DNA from: Caballeronia sp. BR00000012568055 | GTDB lineage: Bacteria; Pseudomonadota; Gammaproteobacteria; Burkholderiales; Burkholderiaceae | Length of the DNA stretch: 64,000 nucleotides | Direction of reading: 5' to 3' | Assembly: GCF_029439455.1 (NCBI RefSeq) | Contig: NZ_JAQFVG010000109.1 | Location: forward strand, 37,068-101,067 | Shown here: positions 14,251 through 23,582 of the stretch, piece by piece | Layout: the number at the start of each line of letters is the position of its first letter | How positions within the stretch are numbered: the stretch's first letter is position 1 | Notes under the pieces: model-generated | Database searches by the model: none | Told to the model about the DNA's origin: nothing | Seen by the model: only the letters and a program-made list of their open reading frames with translations | Made by a program: the position numbers and the translations under genes

Positions 14251-16184
14251 TGACCCGCATCGATCAATTCGATGATGCACGTCTCGAAGACGAATGGCTC
14301 GAAGCCGATGCGTTCGGCGGCTTCGCTTCCGGCACCGTCGGCACGATGCGCACGCGCCGTTATCACGCGTTGCTGCTGTGCGCGACGCAGCCGCCGGCGG
14401 GGCGCGTTGTGCTGGTGAATGGCGTCGAAGCGTGGATCGAACTGAATGGCGCGCGCATTCCGCTGACAATGCAGCGTTACGCGCCCGATGTGCTGTATCC
14501 CGATTCGCGCGCCAATCTGCTGAGCTTCGAGACCGAGCCGTGGCCGACGTGGCGCTTTCGTATCGATCAAGATGTGGTGCTGGCGGCTGAAGTTTTCGTG
14601 TCGAAGGAAAGCCGCGAAACGGTGTTGCGATGGCGTTTCGAAGGCGCATCGAAGGCTGCCACGCTCAAAGTGCGGCCCTTGCTCTCGGGACGCGATTACC
14701 ACGGCATGCATCATGAAAACGCGTCCTTTTCTTTCGATGCGAGCGTCGATGGCGGACGCGTGCATTGGCATCCATATGGCGATCTGCCGGTGATTGCGGC
14801 GACCACGAATGGTGTGTATCAACACGCGCCCGATTGGTATCGCAACTTCTGCTATGTACGCGAGCGTGAACGTGGAATGGACTTCACGGAAGACCTCGCA
14901 TCGCCGGGCGTGTTTGCGTTCGATCTCGCGCGTGAAGAAGCGGCGATGATCCTGCACGCCGTCGCCGAACACGATCCTTTCCGCGATGCCGATGCGCTCA
15001 CGCATGCCACGCAACTCGCATCGGCGGAAGCGGAACGGCGCGCCAAATTCGATACACGTCTCGCGCGCGCCGCCGACGCGTATATCGTCAATCGCAATGT
15101 GGGACGCACGATCATCGCGGGCTTTCCGTGGTTCACGGATTGGGGCCGCGATACCTTCATTTCGATGCGCGGTTTATTGCTCGCGGCAGGGCGCTACGCA
15201 GAAGCCGAATCGATCCTGCTCGAATGGGCCGATACGATTTCCGAAGGCATGGTGCCGAACCGTTTTCCCGACAGCGGCGGTCTGCCCGAATACAACTCCG
15301 TCGATGCCTCGCTGTGGTTTATCGTCGCCGTGCATGACTATCTGGCGACGAACCACGCCAGCGCCGCCACCGCGACGCGATTGCAACGCGCGGCGGAATC
15401 CATTCTCGAAGGCTATACGCGCGGCACGCGCTTCAATATCGCGGCGGGCACGGACGGTTTGCTGCGCGCGGGCGTGCCCGGCGTGCAGCTCACGTGGATG
15501 GACGCGAAGGCGGGCGACTGGGTCGTGACGCCGCGCATCGGCAAGCCGGTGGAAGTGCAGGCGTTGTGGATCAACGCGCTGTCGATCGTATCGGAATGGG
15601 ATACGCGCTGGCAGGACATGCGCGATCGTGCGCGCGCCAGTTTCACCACCCGTTTCGTCGATGCCGATACCCACACGCTCTGCGATGTCGTCGATGTCGA
15701 TCACGAACCCGGCAAGCTCGATCATTCCATTCGACCGAATCAGATTTTCGCGCTCGGCGGCCTGCCGTTTCCGCTGATCGATGGCGATACGGCGCTTGCC
15801 GTGCTCACGCAAGTGGAAACGCATCTGCTGACGCCGCTCGGTCTGCGCACGCTTGCGCCGAACGATCCGGCGTATCGGCCGCATTATGCAGGCGGCGTGC
15901 TGGAACGCGATGGCGCGTATCACGAAGGCACCGTATGGCCGTGGCTGATGGGACCGTTTATCGAAGCGTGGCTGCGCGTGCATGGCGCGGATGGCGTGCG
16001 CGAGCGCTTTCTCACGCCCTTGTACGATCATCTCGATCATTTCGGTCTCGATCACATCAGCGAAGTGGCCGATGGTGATGCACCGCACACGCCCGGTGGC
16101 ACGCCATTTCAGGCGTGGTCGCTGGCAGAATTCATGCGCATCGAACGGCTCCTGATCCAGCGTAATACAGTGGAAACGCGCTAA
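14250..16184 (+). CDS. amylo-alpha-1,6-glucosidase-type glycogen debranching protein
   Basis: A 644-residue protein of the GDE family. The N-terminal GDE_N domain is visible (EADAFGGFASGTVGTMRTRR), followed by an (alpha/alpha)6 barrel domain with GFPWFTDWGRDTFIS, SGGLPEYNSVDASLWF and GTVWPWLMGPF, which are characteristic of amylo-1,6-glucosidase/GH133. The start is set by AAGGAG just upstream and by the one-base overlap with the NTF2-like gene. There is no signal peptide. It probably trims alpha-1,6 branches of glycogen or a related alpha-glucan in the cytoplasm. It stands 48 bp before the GH63-like glucosidase. Confidence 0.88.
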   Translation: MTRIDQFDDARLEDEWLEADAFGGFASGTVGTMRTRRYHALLLCATQPPAGRVVLVNGVEAWIELNGARIPLTMQRYAPDVLYPDSRANLLSFETEPWPTWRFRIDQDVVLAAEVFVSKESRETVLRWRFEGASKAATLKVRPLLSGRDYHGMHHENASFSFDASVDGGRVHWHPYGDLPVIAATTNGVYQHAPDWYRNFCYVRERERGMDFTEDLASPGVFAFDLAREEAAMILHAVAEHDPFRDADALTHATQLASAEAERRAKFDTRLARAADAYIVNRNVGRTIIAGFPWFTDWGRDTFISMRGLLLAAGRYAEAESILLEWADTISEGMVPNRFPDSGGLPEYNSVDASLWFIVAVHDYLATNHASAATATRLQRAAESILEGYTRGTRFNIAAGTDGLLRAGVPGVQLTWMDAKAGDWVVTPRIGKPVEVQALWINALSIVSEWDTRWQDMRDRARASFTTRFVDADTHTLCDVVDVDHEPGKLDHSIRPNQIFALGGLPFPLIDGDTALAVLTQVETHLLTPLGLRTLAPNDPAYRPHYAGGVLERDGAYHEGTVWPWLMGPFIEAWLRVHGADGVRERFLTPLYDHLDHFGLDHISEVADGDAPHTPGGTPFQAWSLAEFMRIERLLIQRNTVETR

Positions 16185-16232
16185 ATTACGAGTCTTGCCT
16201 GCGGCTTCATGCAGCACCCACAGGAGACTTAC

Positions 16233-18968
16233 ATGCCGAAAGCGCCCATCGTCAATCAGATGCAAACCACGGAAGGAATGCGGCTGCATTCACCGGACTG
16301 TTCGCGCTGGCAGCGTTGGGGACCGTATCTGAGCGAGCGTCAATGGGGCACGGTCCGCGAGGATTACAGCGAATTCGGCACGGCGTGGGAATACTTCCCG
16401 CACGATCATGCGCGCAGCCGGGCGTATCGATGGGGCGAAGACGGCCTTGCCGGTTTCGGTGACGACAAGCTCAACTGGTGCGTGTCGCTGGCGCTTTGGA
16501 ACGGTCAGGATTCCATCATCAAGGAGCGCTTGTTCGGTCTGACGAACGAGGAAGGCAATCATGGCGAGGACGTGAAGGAACTGTACTTTTACGTCGATGG
16601 CACGCCCACGCATTCCTACATGCGCATGCTCTACAAATATCCGCATGCCGCGTTTCCGTACGCCGATCTCGTCGATGAAAACGCGCGTCGCGGTCCTGAC
16701 ATGCCCGAATACGAAGTGCTCGATACCGGCGTGTTCGACGATCAGCGCTACTTCGACGTGCAAGTGGAATACGCCAAGCACACGGCAGACGATATCGTGA
16801 TGCGCGTGAGCATCGAAAATCGCGGCGATGTGGACGCGGAACTCGATGTCCTGCCGCAAATGTGGGCGCGCAATACGTGGTCGTGGAAACCGTTACCGGT
16901 GAAGCCTTCGCTCACACTGGAAACGGTCAACCAGACGCAATACGTCGCCGCAGAGCACGGCGGTCATGAACCGATGGTCGTCACCGCGTGGTCGCCGGAT
17001 GCCGAAGCGGTCGAATGGCTGTTCTGCGAAAACGAGACCAACGTCAAGCGCCTTTTTCATATGGAGGGCGTTGGCCCGTTCAAGGACGGCTTCAACGACT
17101 ACCTCTTGCAAGGCGATGAAAACGCCATCCGACGCGATACCGGCACACGCGTGGCCGCGCGCATGCACGTGCGATTGCAGGCGCATGGCAAGGCCGTGGT
17201 GTATATGCGCTGGCGTCCCGAATCCGCGCCCGACACCGTGCCGCTCGATGCCGATGCGCTGTTTGCAAGGCGTATTTCGGAGGCGGACGAGTTTTACGGC
17301 GCGCTGCAACACGATTTCGCCGATGCAGACCAGCGGCTGGTGCAACGTCAGGCGCTTGCCGGCATGCTCTGGTCGAAGCAGTACTACCAGTTCGATGTCA
17401 CGCGCTGGCTCGACGGCGATCCTTTGCAGCCGAAACCGCCGAAACAGCGCAGACAAGGGCGCAACGCCGACTGGCGGCATCTGTGTAACGCGGACATCGT
17501 ATCGATGCCGGACAAGTGGGAATATCCGTGGTACGCGTCGTGGGATCTCGCGTTTCATGCCGCCGCGTTCGTGCTGATCGATCCGGAGTTTGCGAAGCGT
17601 CAAATGTTGCTGCTGGTGAAGGACCGCTATCAGCATCCCAACGGACAACTGCCCGCCTACGAATGGGCTTTCGGCGATGCTAACCCGCCCGTGCACGCCT
17701 GGGCAACGTGGCGCGTCTACTGCATCGATCGTGCGATTACGGGCAAGGGCGACCGCGATTTTCTGGAACTCGTGTTCCACAAGCTGCTGCTGAACTTCTC
17801 GTGGTGGGTCAACCGCAAAGACGCCGACGATCGCAATATCTTTCAGGGCGGCTTTCTCGGGCTGGACAACGTCGGCATCTTCGATCGCTCGTCGCCGCTG
17901 CCCACAGGCGGTCATATCGATCAGGCCGATGGCACCGCGTGGATGGCGGCGTACGCGCTCGACCTCATGCGTATTGCATTGGAACTGGCGTACGCGAACA
18001 AGGTGTTCATCGATATCGCGGTCAAGTTCTTCGAGCATTTCCTGTATATCGCGGAAGCGGTGAGTTGCGAAGATGGCTGCGATACGGGCTTGTGGGACAC
18101 GGAAGACGAGTTCTTCTACGACAAGCTGCGCCTGCCGGATGGATCGAGCGTGCCCATGCGCATTCGATCCATCGTCGGCCTCATTCCGATGTTCGCGGTG
18201 CATGTGCTGGAGCCGGGCGTCGCGCACGGACTGCCGGGGCTGCGTGACCGGCTGCACTGGTTTCTGGAGCATCGCCCGGATCTGGCGCGGCTGGTATCGC
18301 GATGGAATGTCGAAGGAAAAGGCAATAGCGTGCTGCTGTCGCTGTTGCGCGGGCATCGGATGAAAGCGCTGCTCAGGCGCATGCTGGACGAAACCGAATT
18401 TCTCTCCGATCACGGCGTGCGCGCCTTGTCGCGCGTGCATCTGGATCAGCCGTTCGTGTTCTATCACAACAGCGAGAGCTTCAGCATTCAGTACCTTCCG
18501 GCCGAGTCGAATTCGCGTGTGTTCGGCGGCAACTCCAATTGGCGCGGGCCGGTGTGGATGCCGGTCAACTATCTGCTGATCCAGTCGATCCGCGAATTCC
18601 ATCGCTATTACGGCGATGATTTCCGCGTCGAATATCCGACCGGTTCGGGTCAATGTTTCTCGCTTGCGCAGATCGCCGATGAACTCTCGCGCCGTCTCAC
18701 CACGCTCTTTCTGCTGGATAAAAGCGGCAAGCGTCCGGTGATGGCGGCTTATCCGCACCTACAAACAGACCCACGTTCACGCGACCTGATCCTTTTCCAC
18801 GAATATTTCGATGGCGACAACGGGCGCGGCGTCGGCGCTTCGCATCAGACTGGCTGGACGGGGCTGATTGCGCTGATGCTGCAGCCGCATACCTTCAATT
18901 CGTCGGGCGTCGTGCCGCTTGCCGGGGAAGCGGATGCACGCCAGCAGGAGCTTGCAGCGGCGAAGTGA
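16233..18968 (+). CDS. GH63/MGH1-like glucosidase
   Basis: A 911-residue cytoplasmic protein with the MGH1-like glycoside hydrolase ((alpha/alpha)6) domain. Landmarks are WGTVREDYSEFGTAWEYF at the N-terminus, KWEYPWYASWDLAFHAAAF in the middle, DNVGIFDRSSPLPTGG, and near the C-terminus SNWRGPVWMPVNYLL and HQTGWTGLIALML. Acidic residues in the D-L-A-F-H and Q-A-D-G-T-A-W segments are candidates for catalysis. ATG 16233 has a clear AGGAG 7 bp upstream. Family members act on alpha-glucosides such as glucosylglycerate-type compounds or oligosaccharide ends; the exact substrate here is open. It follows the debranching-type enzyme, implying joint alpha-glucan processing. Confidence 0.85.
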   Translation: MPKAPIVNQMQTTEGMRLHSPDCSRWQRWGPYLSERQWGTVREDYSEFGTAWEYFPHDHARSRAYRWGEDGLAGFGDDKLNWCVSLALWNGQDSIIKERLFGLTNEEGNHGEDVKELYFYVDGTPTHSYMRMLYKYPHAAFPYADLVDENARRGPDMPEYEVLDTGVFDDQRYFDVQVEYAKHTADDIVMRVSIENRGDVDAELDVLPQMWARNTWSWKPLPVKPSLTLETVNQTQYVAAEHGGHEPMVVTAWSPDAEAVEWLFCENETNVKRLFHMEGVGPFKDGFNDYLLQGDENAIRRDTGTRVAARMHVRLQAHGKAVVYMRWRPESAPDTVPLDADALFARRISEADEFYGALQHDFADADQRLVQRQALAGMLWSKQYYQFDVTRWLDGDPLQPKPPKQRRQGRNADWRHLCNADIVSMPDKWEYPWYASWDLAFHAAAFVLIDPEFAKRQMLLLVKDRYQHPNGQLPAYEWAFGDANPPVHAWATWRVYCIDRAITGKGDRDFLELVFHKLLLNFSWWVNRKDADDRNIFQGGFLGLDNVGIFDRSSPLPTGGHIDQADGTAWMAAYALDLMRIALELAYANKVFIDIAVKFFEHFLYIAEAVSCEDGCDTGLWDTEDEFFYDKLRLPDGSSVPMRIRSIVGLIPMFAVHVLEPGVAHGLPGLRDRLHWFLEHRPDLARLVSRWNVEGKGNSVLLSLLRGHRMKALLRRMLDETEFLSDHGVRALSRVHLDQPFVFYHNSESFSIQYLPAESNSRVFGGNSNWRGPVWMPVNYLLIQSIREFHRYYGDDFRVEYPTGSGQCFSLAQIADELSRRLTTLFLLDKSGKRPVMAAYPHLQTDPRSRDLILFHEYFDGDNGRGVGASHQTGWTGLIALMLQPHTFNSSGVVPLAGEADARQQELAAAK

Positions 18969-18988
18969 AGCAGCGAGGCATGCGTGAT

Positions 18989-19015
18989 TTATCCGAATAT
19001 CGATTGTTCGGATAA
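18989..19015. repeat. inverted repeat downstream of the glucosidase
   Basis: TTATCCGAA and TTCGGATAA form a perfect 9-bp stem around a 9-base loop. It lies 21 bp after the glucosidase stop and 74 bp before the next start. There is no T-tract after it, so it is either a weak terminator or an operator. Confidence 0.45.
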
Positions 19016-19088
19016 GTCTGATGTCGCCAGACCTCCTGACTGTTTAAGTTGGCGAAACGACCAACGTGAGGAAAGTCGGGAGAACAAA

Positions 19089-19574
19089 ATGAATTTGATC
19101 AGCGTCCATTCCCAGAGCGGCTATCAGCATGGCATGGGAGCGTTCGGGAACGCGCGCGTCGAGCATGAACATTGCCCGCCCATTGCAATGGTCTTCTTTG
19201 TATTCGCCGCCGCCATGACAGGCGGCATCTGGTTCGCGGATCGCTTTAACGATATCGCGATCGGCTGGATGGCCGGCGTCGCGATCCTCGGCATGATGGG
19301 TCTGGTGATCGACCGGTGGTTCAGCGGCGCGGATGCGCTTGAGCGGCGCATCCGGCATCGGCAGCGGGCGCGCAGTCACGCGCTCGGCAATCTCGCTTCC
19401 ACGCGCGATCTCACACGGCAATGGCGTGCGTGGAACGCGTCAGCAACACGGGAATGGACTTCGACGTCGGCGTACCGGCGCCATCCGCAACCGATGACAA
19501 CGGCACGAGCGGATTGGTCTCCGGATAGTACGCGCCCAGGCATCCGCGCGGAATATCGTATGCGACGAGCCTGA
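19089..19574 (+). CDS. small hypothetical membrane protein
   Basis: 161 residues from ATG 19089, with a spaced GAGG upstream. Two hydrophobic segments are visible (PPIAMVFFVFAAAMTGGIWF and GWMAGVAILGMMGLVI), then a basic cytoplasmic tail. The last 164 bp run opposite the 3' end of the FdhF/YdeP gene, an unusually long convergent coding overlap; the tail there is of low complexity and may be accidental read-through after a lost stop. The core to about 19410 looks genuine. No family recognised. Confidence 0.6.
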   Translation: MNLISVHSQSGYQHGMGAFGNARVEHEHCPPIAMVFFVFAAAMTGGIWFADRFNDIAIGWMAGVAILGMMGLVIDRWFSGADALERRIRHRQRARSHALGNLASTRDLTRQWRAWNASATREWTSTSAYRRHPQPMTTARADWSPDSTRPGIRAEYRMRRA

Positions 19575-21723
19575 AGCTTTCGGCGCGGCGCTCCACGCCA
19601 TCGTCCCAGACGCTGGTGATATCCACGAACTCGTCCGGCTCGAAACCGAGCATGTCGATATCCTCGCGGTTCGCAAACAGCACGCGGCGCTGGCCGTACA
19701 CGCCACGGTAGCGGTCATCGAGACCGTAGATGGTGGTGTTGTACTGATCGTGCGAGCGCGTGGTCATGAGCGTCATCAGGCGTTCGCCGTGCCGCGCGCG
19801 GGCGCGGTGAATCGGGGTATCGAAGGCAATCTTGTGGACGATGAACTGCGCGCGGCCGCTCGGCGTCTTCCAGATGCGGTCGCGCGACGCCACGCCGAGG
19901 TGAAAGCCACCCGGTTGCTTTAGCCGTTCGTTATAGCGCTCGAAGCCGTCGATCACCTTTTCGATACCATCGCGGATCAGCGCGTAGTCGGCGGCGTGCG
20001 CGAGCCAGTCCACTTTCGCCGAGCCGAGCGTCGCATGCGCCATGCGCGCGACGATCGCTATTTCCGACAGCAGATTGGCCGATGCCGGCTTGTTCATGCC
20101 GTAGGAGATATGCACCATGCTCATCGAATCTTCGACGGTCACGCCTTGCGGCACGCCGTTCTGCATATCGATTTCGGTGCGGCCGAGCGTCGGCAGGATC
20201 AGCGCGTCGCGGCCGTGGATCAGATGGCTGCGGTTCAGCTTGGTCGTCACGTGCACGGTGAGGTCGCAAGCGCGCATGGCTTCCCATGTGCGCGGCGTAT
20301 CGGGCGTGGCGATCGAAAAATTGCCGCCTAATCCGATGAACACCTTCACCTTGCCTTCCAGCATCGCGTGAATGGTTTCGACCACGTCGTAACCGTGTTC
20401 GCGCGGCGGCTCGAAGTCGTAGGCCGCGCCGAGCTTGTCGAGAAACGCCTGCGTCGGCTTCTCTTCGATACCGACCGTGCGGTCGCCCTGCACATTGGAG
20501 TGGCCGCGCACCGGGCACAGCCCCGCACCGCGCCGGCCGATGTTTCCGCGCATCATCATCAGGTTCGAGAGAATCTGGATGGTCGGCACGGAGTTCTTGT
20601 GCTGCGTGAGGCCCATGCCCCACGTCGAAATCACGGCGCGGCCTTTCACGTAGATATCGGCGAGCTTGAGGACGTCTTCCATCGGCACACCGGATTCTTC
20701 GATCACCGCGTCCCAGCTTTCGGCGCGCAGGTCGTCGGCGAAGGCGTCGAAGTTGACGGTATGTTCCGCGATGAAGGCCACGTCGAGCACGCGTTCGCTG
20801 CCGTTCGAAATGGCTTCATCGTCGAGTTCGATCACGCGTTTTGCCACGCCTTTGATTAACGCGAAGTCGCCGCCCACTTTCGGGCGAATGAACACCGAAC
20901 TGATTTTCACGCCCTTCGGATTCAACATATCGAGCGTGTGCTGCGGGCTGGCGAAGCGTTCGAGTCCGCGTTCCTTGAGCGGGTTGATCGACACGATGGT
21001 CGCGCCGCGCTTGGCGCACTCGCGCAGTTCGCCGAGCATGCGCGGATGGTTGGTCGCCGGATTCTGGCCGAAGATCAGCAGCGTATCCGCGTGTTCGAAA
21101 TCGTCGAGCGTGACCGTGCCCTTGCCGATGCCAACCGTATGCGGCAAGCCGCGGCTCGTCGCCTCATGGCACATGTTCGAGCAATCGGGGAAATTGTTGG
21201 TGCCAACCATCCGCACGAACAACTGATAGAGGAATGCGGCTTCGTTGCTGGCGCGGCCGGACGTGTAGAACGCGGCGCGGTCCGGGTTATCGAGTGCTTT
21301 CAGATGCGCGGCGATCAGTTCGAACGCCGCGTCCCATTCGATCGGCACGTAACGGTCGCGTTTCGAGTCGTAGACGAGCGGATCGGTCAGGCGTCCGTGC
21401 TGCTCCAGTTCATAGTCCGATTGCGCCATCAGCGCTTCGACCGTGTGCTCTTCGAAGAACGCGGGCGTCACGCGCTTGGACGTCGCTTCGGCGGCGACGG
21501 CTTTGACGCCGTTTTCGCAGAACTCGAATGTCGAGCCGTGCTCGCGATCCGGCCACGCACAGCCGGGGCAATCGAATCCATCGGGCTGATTCTGCTTGAA
21601 GAGTGTCTTGTAATTGCCGCCCGCAACGCGTTCCTTGACGAGATTGATCGCGACTTGCTTGAGCGCGCCCCAGCCGGCGGCCGGGTGCGTGTACGGTTCG
21701 ATGCGGGCTTCTGACTTCTTCAT
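19411..21723 (-). CDS. FdhF/YdeP-type molybdopterin oxidoreductase
   Basis: A 770-residue molybdopterin-guanine-dinucleotide enzyme. The N-terminus has a Cys pattern typical of YdeP (DCPGCAWPDREHG ... FCENG) for an Fe-S cluster. Further landmarks are YTSGRASNEAAFLYQLF, NMCHEATSRGL, LIFGQNPATNHPRML, MMMRGNIGRRGAGLCPVRGHSN and the C-terminal cofactor domain MTTRSHDQYNTTIYGLDDRYRG-like region. There is no Tat signal, so it is cytoplasmic. The ATG at 21723 is favoured by the conserved MKKSEARIEPY start; further upstream residues overlap the divergent regulator. Family members are called formate dehydrogenase-like and YdeP is linked to acid tolerance; the substrate is uncertain. No fdhD or electron-transfer subunit is adjacent. 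Confidence 0.88.
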   Translation of the reverse strand: MKKSEARIEPYTHPAAGWGALKQVAINLVKERVAGGNYKTLFKQNQPDGFDCPGCAWPDREHGSTFEFCENGVKAVAAEATSKRVTPAFFEEHTVEALMAQSDYELEQHGRLTDPLVYDSKRDRYVPIEWDAAFELIAAHLKALDNPDRAAFYTSGRASNEAAFLYQLFVRMVGTNNFPDCSNMCHEATSRGLPHTVGIGKGTVTLDDFEHADTLLIFGQNPATNHPRMLGELRECAKRGATIVSINPLKERGLERFASPQHTLDMLNPKGVKISSVFIRPKVGGDFALIKGVAKRVIELDDEAISNGSERVLDVAFIAEHTVNFDAFADDLRAESWDAVIEESGVPMEDVLKLADIYVKGRAVISTWGMGLTQHKNSVPTIQILSNLMMMRGNIGRRGAGLCPVRGHSNVQGDRTVGIEEKPTQAFLDKLGAAYDFEPPREHGYDVVETIHAMLEGKVKVFIGLGGNFSIATPDTPRTWEAMRACDLTVHVTTKLNRSHLIHGRDALILPTLGRTEIDMQNGVPQGVTVEDSMSMVHISYGMNKPASANLLSEIAIVARMAHATLGSAKVDWLAHAADYALIRDGIEKVIDGFERYNERLKQPGGFHLGVASRDRIWKTPSGRAQFIVHKIAFDTPIHRARARHGERLMTLMTTRSHDQYNTTIYGLDDRYRGVYGQRRVLFANREDIDMLGFEPDEFVDITSVWDDGVERRAESFRLVAYDIPRGCLGAYYPETNPLVPLSSVADGAGTPTSKSIPVLLTRSTHAIAV

Positions 21724-21825
21724 GGCTTGTGTGTGACGGCGGATTAAGCGATGAAGAAATCGTACTGTGTTCCAAATTTTTCGCGGCGCACAGAAAATGC
21801 GAAATAAGAGGAGTACAGTTGCGAC

Positions 21826-23265
21826 ATGATGAAGCTCTACGAGAAATTCGCCGATGAGATCGAAGAAGCCGTGCGGCGCGGCGTGTTCGCGCCCGGTGAA
21901 CGCGTGACGTCGGTGCGGCAGGCGAGTCAGCAACACGGCGTGAGCATCAAGACGGTGCTGCACGCGTATGCGCTGCTGGAGAGTCGCGGCATTCTGGAGA
22001 CGCGTCCGCAGTCGGGGTACTTCGTGCGGGCGAAACCGCCTGCGCGTGTGATGGCGCGCGTGGCGAAACGCACGATTGCTGCGGCATCGGAAGTGGATGT
22101 GAGCGGGCTGGTGCTGTCCACGTTGCGCAGTATCGGCGCGCACGATGCCGTGCCGTTCGGCTCGCCGTATCCCGATCCCGAGCCGTTCCCGTGGCGGCGC
22201 ATCAACCAGTATGCGAACGCGATCGCGCGCCGGCATGCAAGCTGGAATCTGATCGATGATCTGCCACCCGGCAATCCCGAACTCATTCGCCAGATTGCGC
22301 GGCGTTATGCGGAAAACGGCGTGCCGGTCGATCCCGACGAAATCGTGATTACGGTCGGTGCAACGGAAGCGATCAATCTCAGTTTGCAGGCCGTCGCCAA
22401 ACCGGGCGATACCGTCGCCGTCGAATCACCGACGTATTACGCGATGCTCCACGCCATCGAGCGTCTCGGCATGCGCGCGATCGAAGTGCCGACGCATCCG
22501 GCCGATGGCATCGATATCGACGCACTGGCCGCGATCATCGCGCGGCGCAAAATCGCCGCGTGCATGGTGATGCCGAACTTCCAGAACCCGCTCGGCTTCC
22601 AGATGCCGGACGAGCGCAAGCGCCGGCTGGTCGAATTGCTGAGCGAGCACGAGATTCCCGTCATCGAAAACGATGTGTATCACGAGCTTTATTTCGGCGA
22701 TGCGCGTCCGTCCACGCTCAAGAATTTCGATACCAAAGGGCTCGTCTTGCATTGCGCATCGTTCTCGAAGAGTCTGACGGCGTCGTATCGCATTGGCTGG
22801 GCGATGCCGGGGCGGTTTCGCGCGCAGGTGGAGAAGCTCAAGTTCCTCAACACGCTGACCACGCCTTCGGTGCCGCAGGTCGCTATCGCCGATTATCTGC
22901 GGCAGGACGGCTACGACCGGCATTTGCGGCGCGTGCGCAAGTTGTATCGGCAGCAGGCGCGCATCATGATGTCGATGGTCGAGCGTTTCTTTCCGCCAGG
23001 CACCCGCACATCGACGCCGCAAGGTGGCTATGTGTTATGGGTCGAACTGCCGCCGCGCGTCGATTCGATGAAGCTCTATCGCGCCGCGCTCGAATGCGGC
23101 ATCACGGTCGGGCCGGGCACCATGTTTTCGACGCGCAATGCGTTCAGCCATTTCATCCGGCTCAACTACAGTTATCCGTGGACGGCGGACAGCGAAGCCG
23201 CCCTGCAACGGCTGGGCACTTTGGCCACCGAACTCGACGCGCACGCTAAGGAGAATGACAAATGA
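21826..23265 (+). CDS. MocR-type regulator (GntR HTH fused to aminotransferase fold)
   Basis: A 479-residue fusion. Residues 1-75 are a GntR winged helix (EEAVRRGVFAPGERVTSVRQ, QHGVSIKTVLHAYALLESRG). The rest is a fold-type I aminotransferase domain with DPDEIVITVGATEAINLSLQ, AVESPTYYAML, VMPNFQNPLG, IENDVYHELYF and the PLP lysine in HCASFSKSLTASYRIGW. MocR proteins use PLP or an aldimine as a signal. It is divergent from the molybdoenzyme (102 bp), which may be its target. Its stop overlaps the next ATG by 4 bp. Confidence 0.92.
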   Translation: MMKLYEKFADEIEEAVRRGVFAPGERVTSVRQASQQHGVSIKTVLHAYALLESRGILETRPQSGYFVRAKPPARVMARVAKRTIAAASEVDVSGLVLSTLRSIGAHDAVPFGSPYPDPEPFPWRRINQYANAIARRHASWNLIDDLPPGNPELIRQIARRYAENGVPVDPDEIVITVGATEAINLSLQAVAKPGDTVAVESPTYYAMLHAIERLGMRAIEVPTHPADGIDIDALAAIIARRKIAACMVMPNFQNPLGFQMPDERKRRLVELLSEHEIPVIENDVYHELYFGDARPSTLKNFDTKGLVLHCASFSKSLTASYRIGWAMPGRFRAQVEKLKFLNTLTTPSVPQVAIADYLRQDGYDRHLRRVRKLYRQQARIMMSMVERFFPPGTRTSTPQGGYVLWVELPPRVDSMKLYRAALECGITVGPGTMFSTRNAFSHFIRLNYSYPWTADSEAALQRLGTLATELDAHAKENDK

Positions 23266-23525
23266 ACGATGGCATCGATCCGGCGCTGGTCGCCGTGCTC
23301 ACGCAACTCTGGCGCGCGAAGTCGGAAGCGCCCGATCGCACGTGGTCGCTGGCGAAGATCGCCAAACAAGCCGATTTGCCGATGAGCACCTTGCGGCGTC
23401 AGTTGGCTGGTTTGTCGGATGCGGGGCTGGTGGAGATGCAGATGAGCGAGGAAGGCACGGGAAGCGCATGGTTGACGGATGAAGGGGTGACGTTGTGTAT
23501 GGCGGTGTTTGGGGTGGCATCTTGA
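23262..23525 (+). CDS. small winged-helix DNA-binding protein
   Basis: An 87-residue protein that is essentially one winged helix: WSLAKIAKQADLPMSTLRRQ is the recognition helix region, then LSDAGLVEMQMSEEGTGSAW gives the wing. ATG 23262 overlaps the MocR stop (ATGA), so the two are translationally coupled. It resembles ArsR/MarR-type domains without an effector domain. Its role, perhaps as an auxiliary repressor to the MocR protein, is not known. Confidence 0.75.
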   Translation: MNDGIDPALVAVLTQLWRAKSEAPDRTWSLAKIAKQADLPMSTLRRQLAGLSDAGLVEMQMSEEGTGSAWLTDEGVTLCMAVFGVAS

Positions 23526-23582
23526 CGGACATTCAGCCATCAGTGGCGTTGCGAGCGTCGCGCGCGGAATAAGCCGCACACC

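Noticed and set aside
16893..18758. 621-codon open frame opposite the GH63-like gene
   Set aside because: No recognisable domain and composition typical of antisense shadows; the plus-strand glucosidase has conserved motifs throughout.
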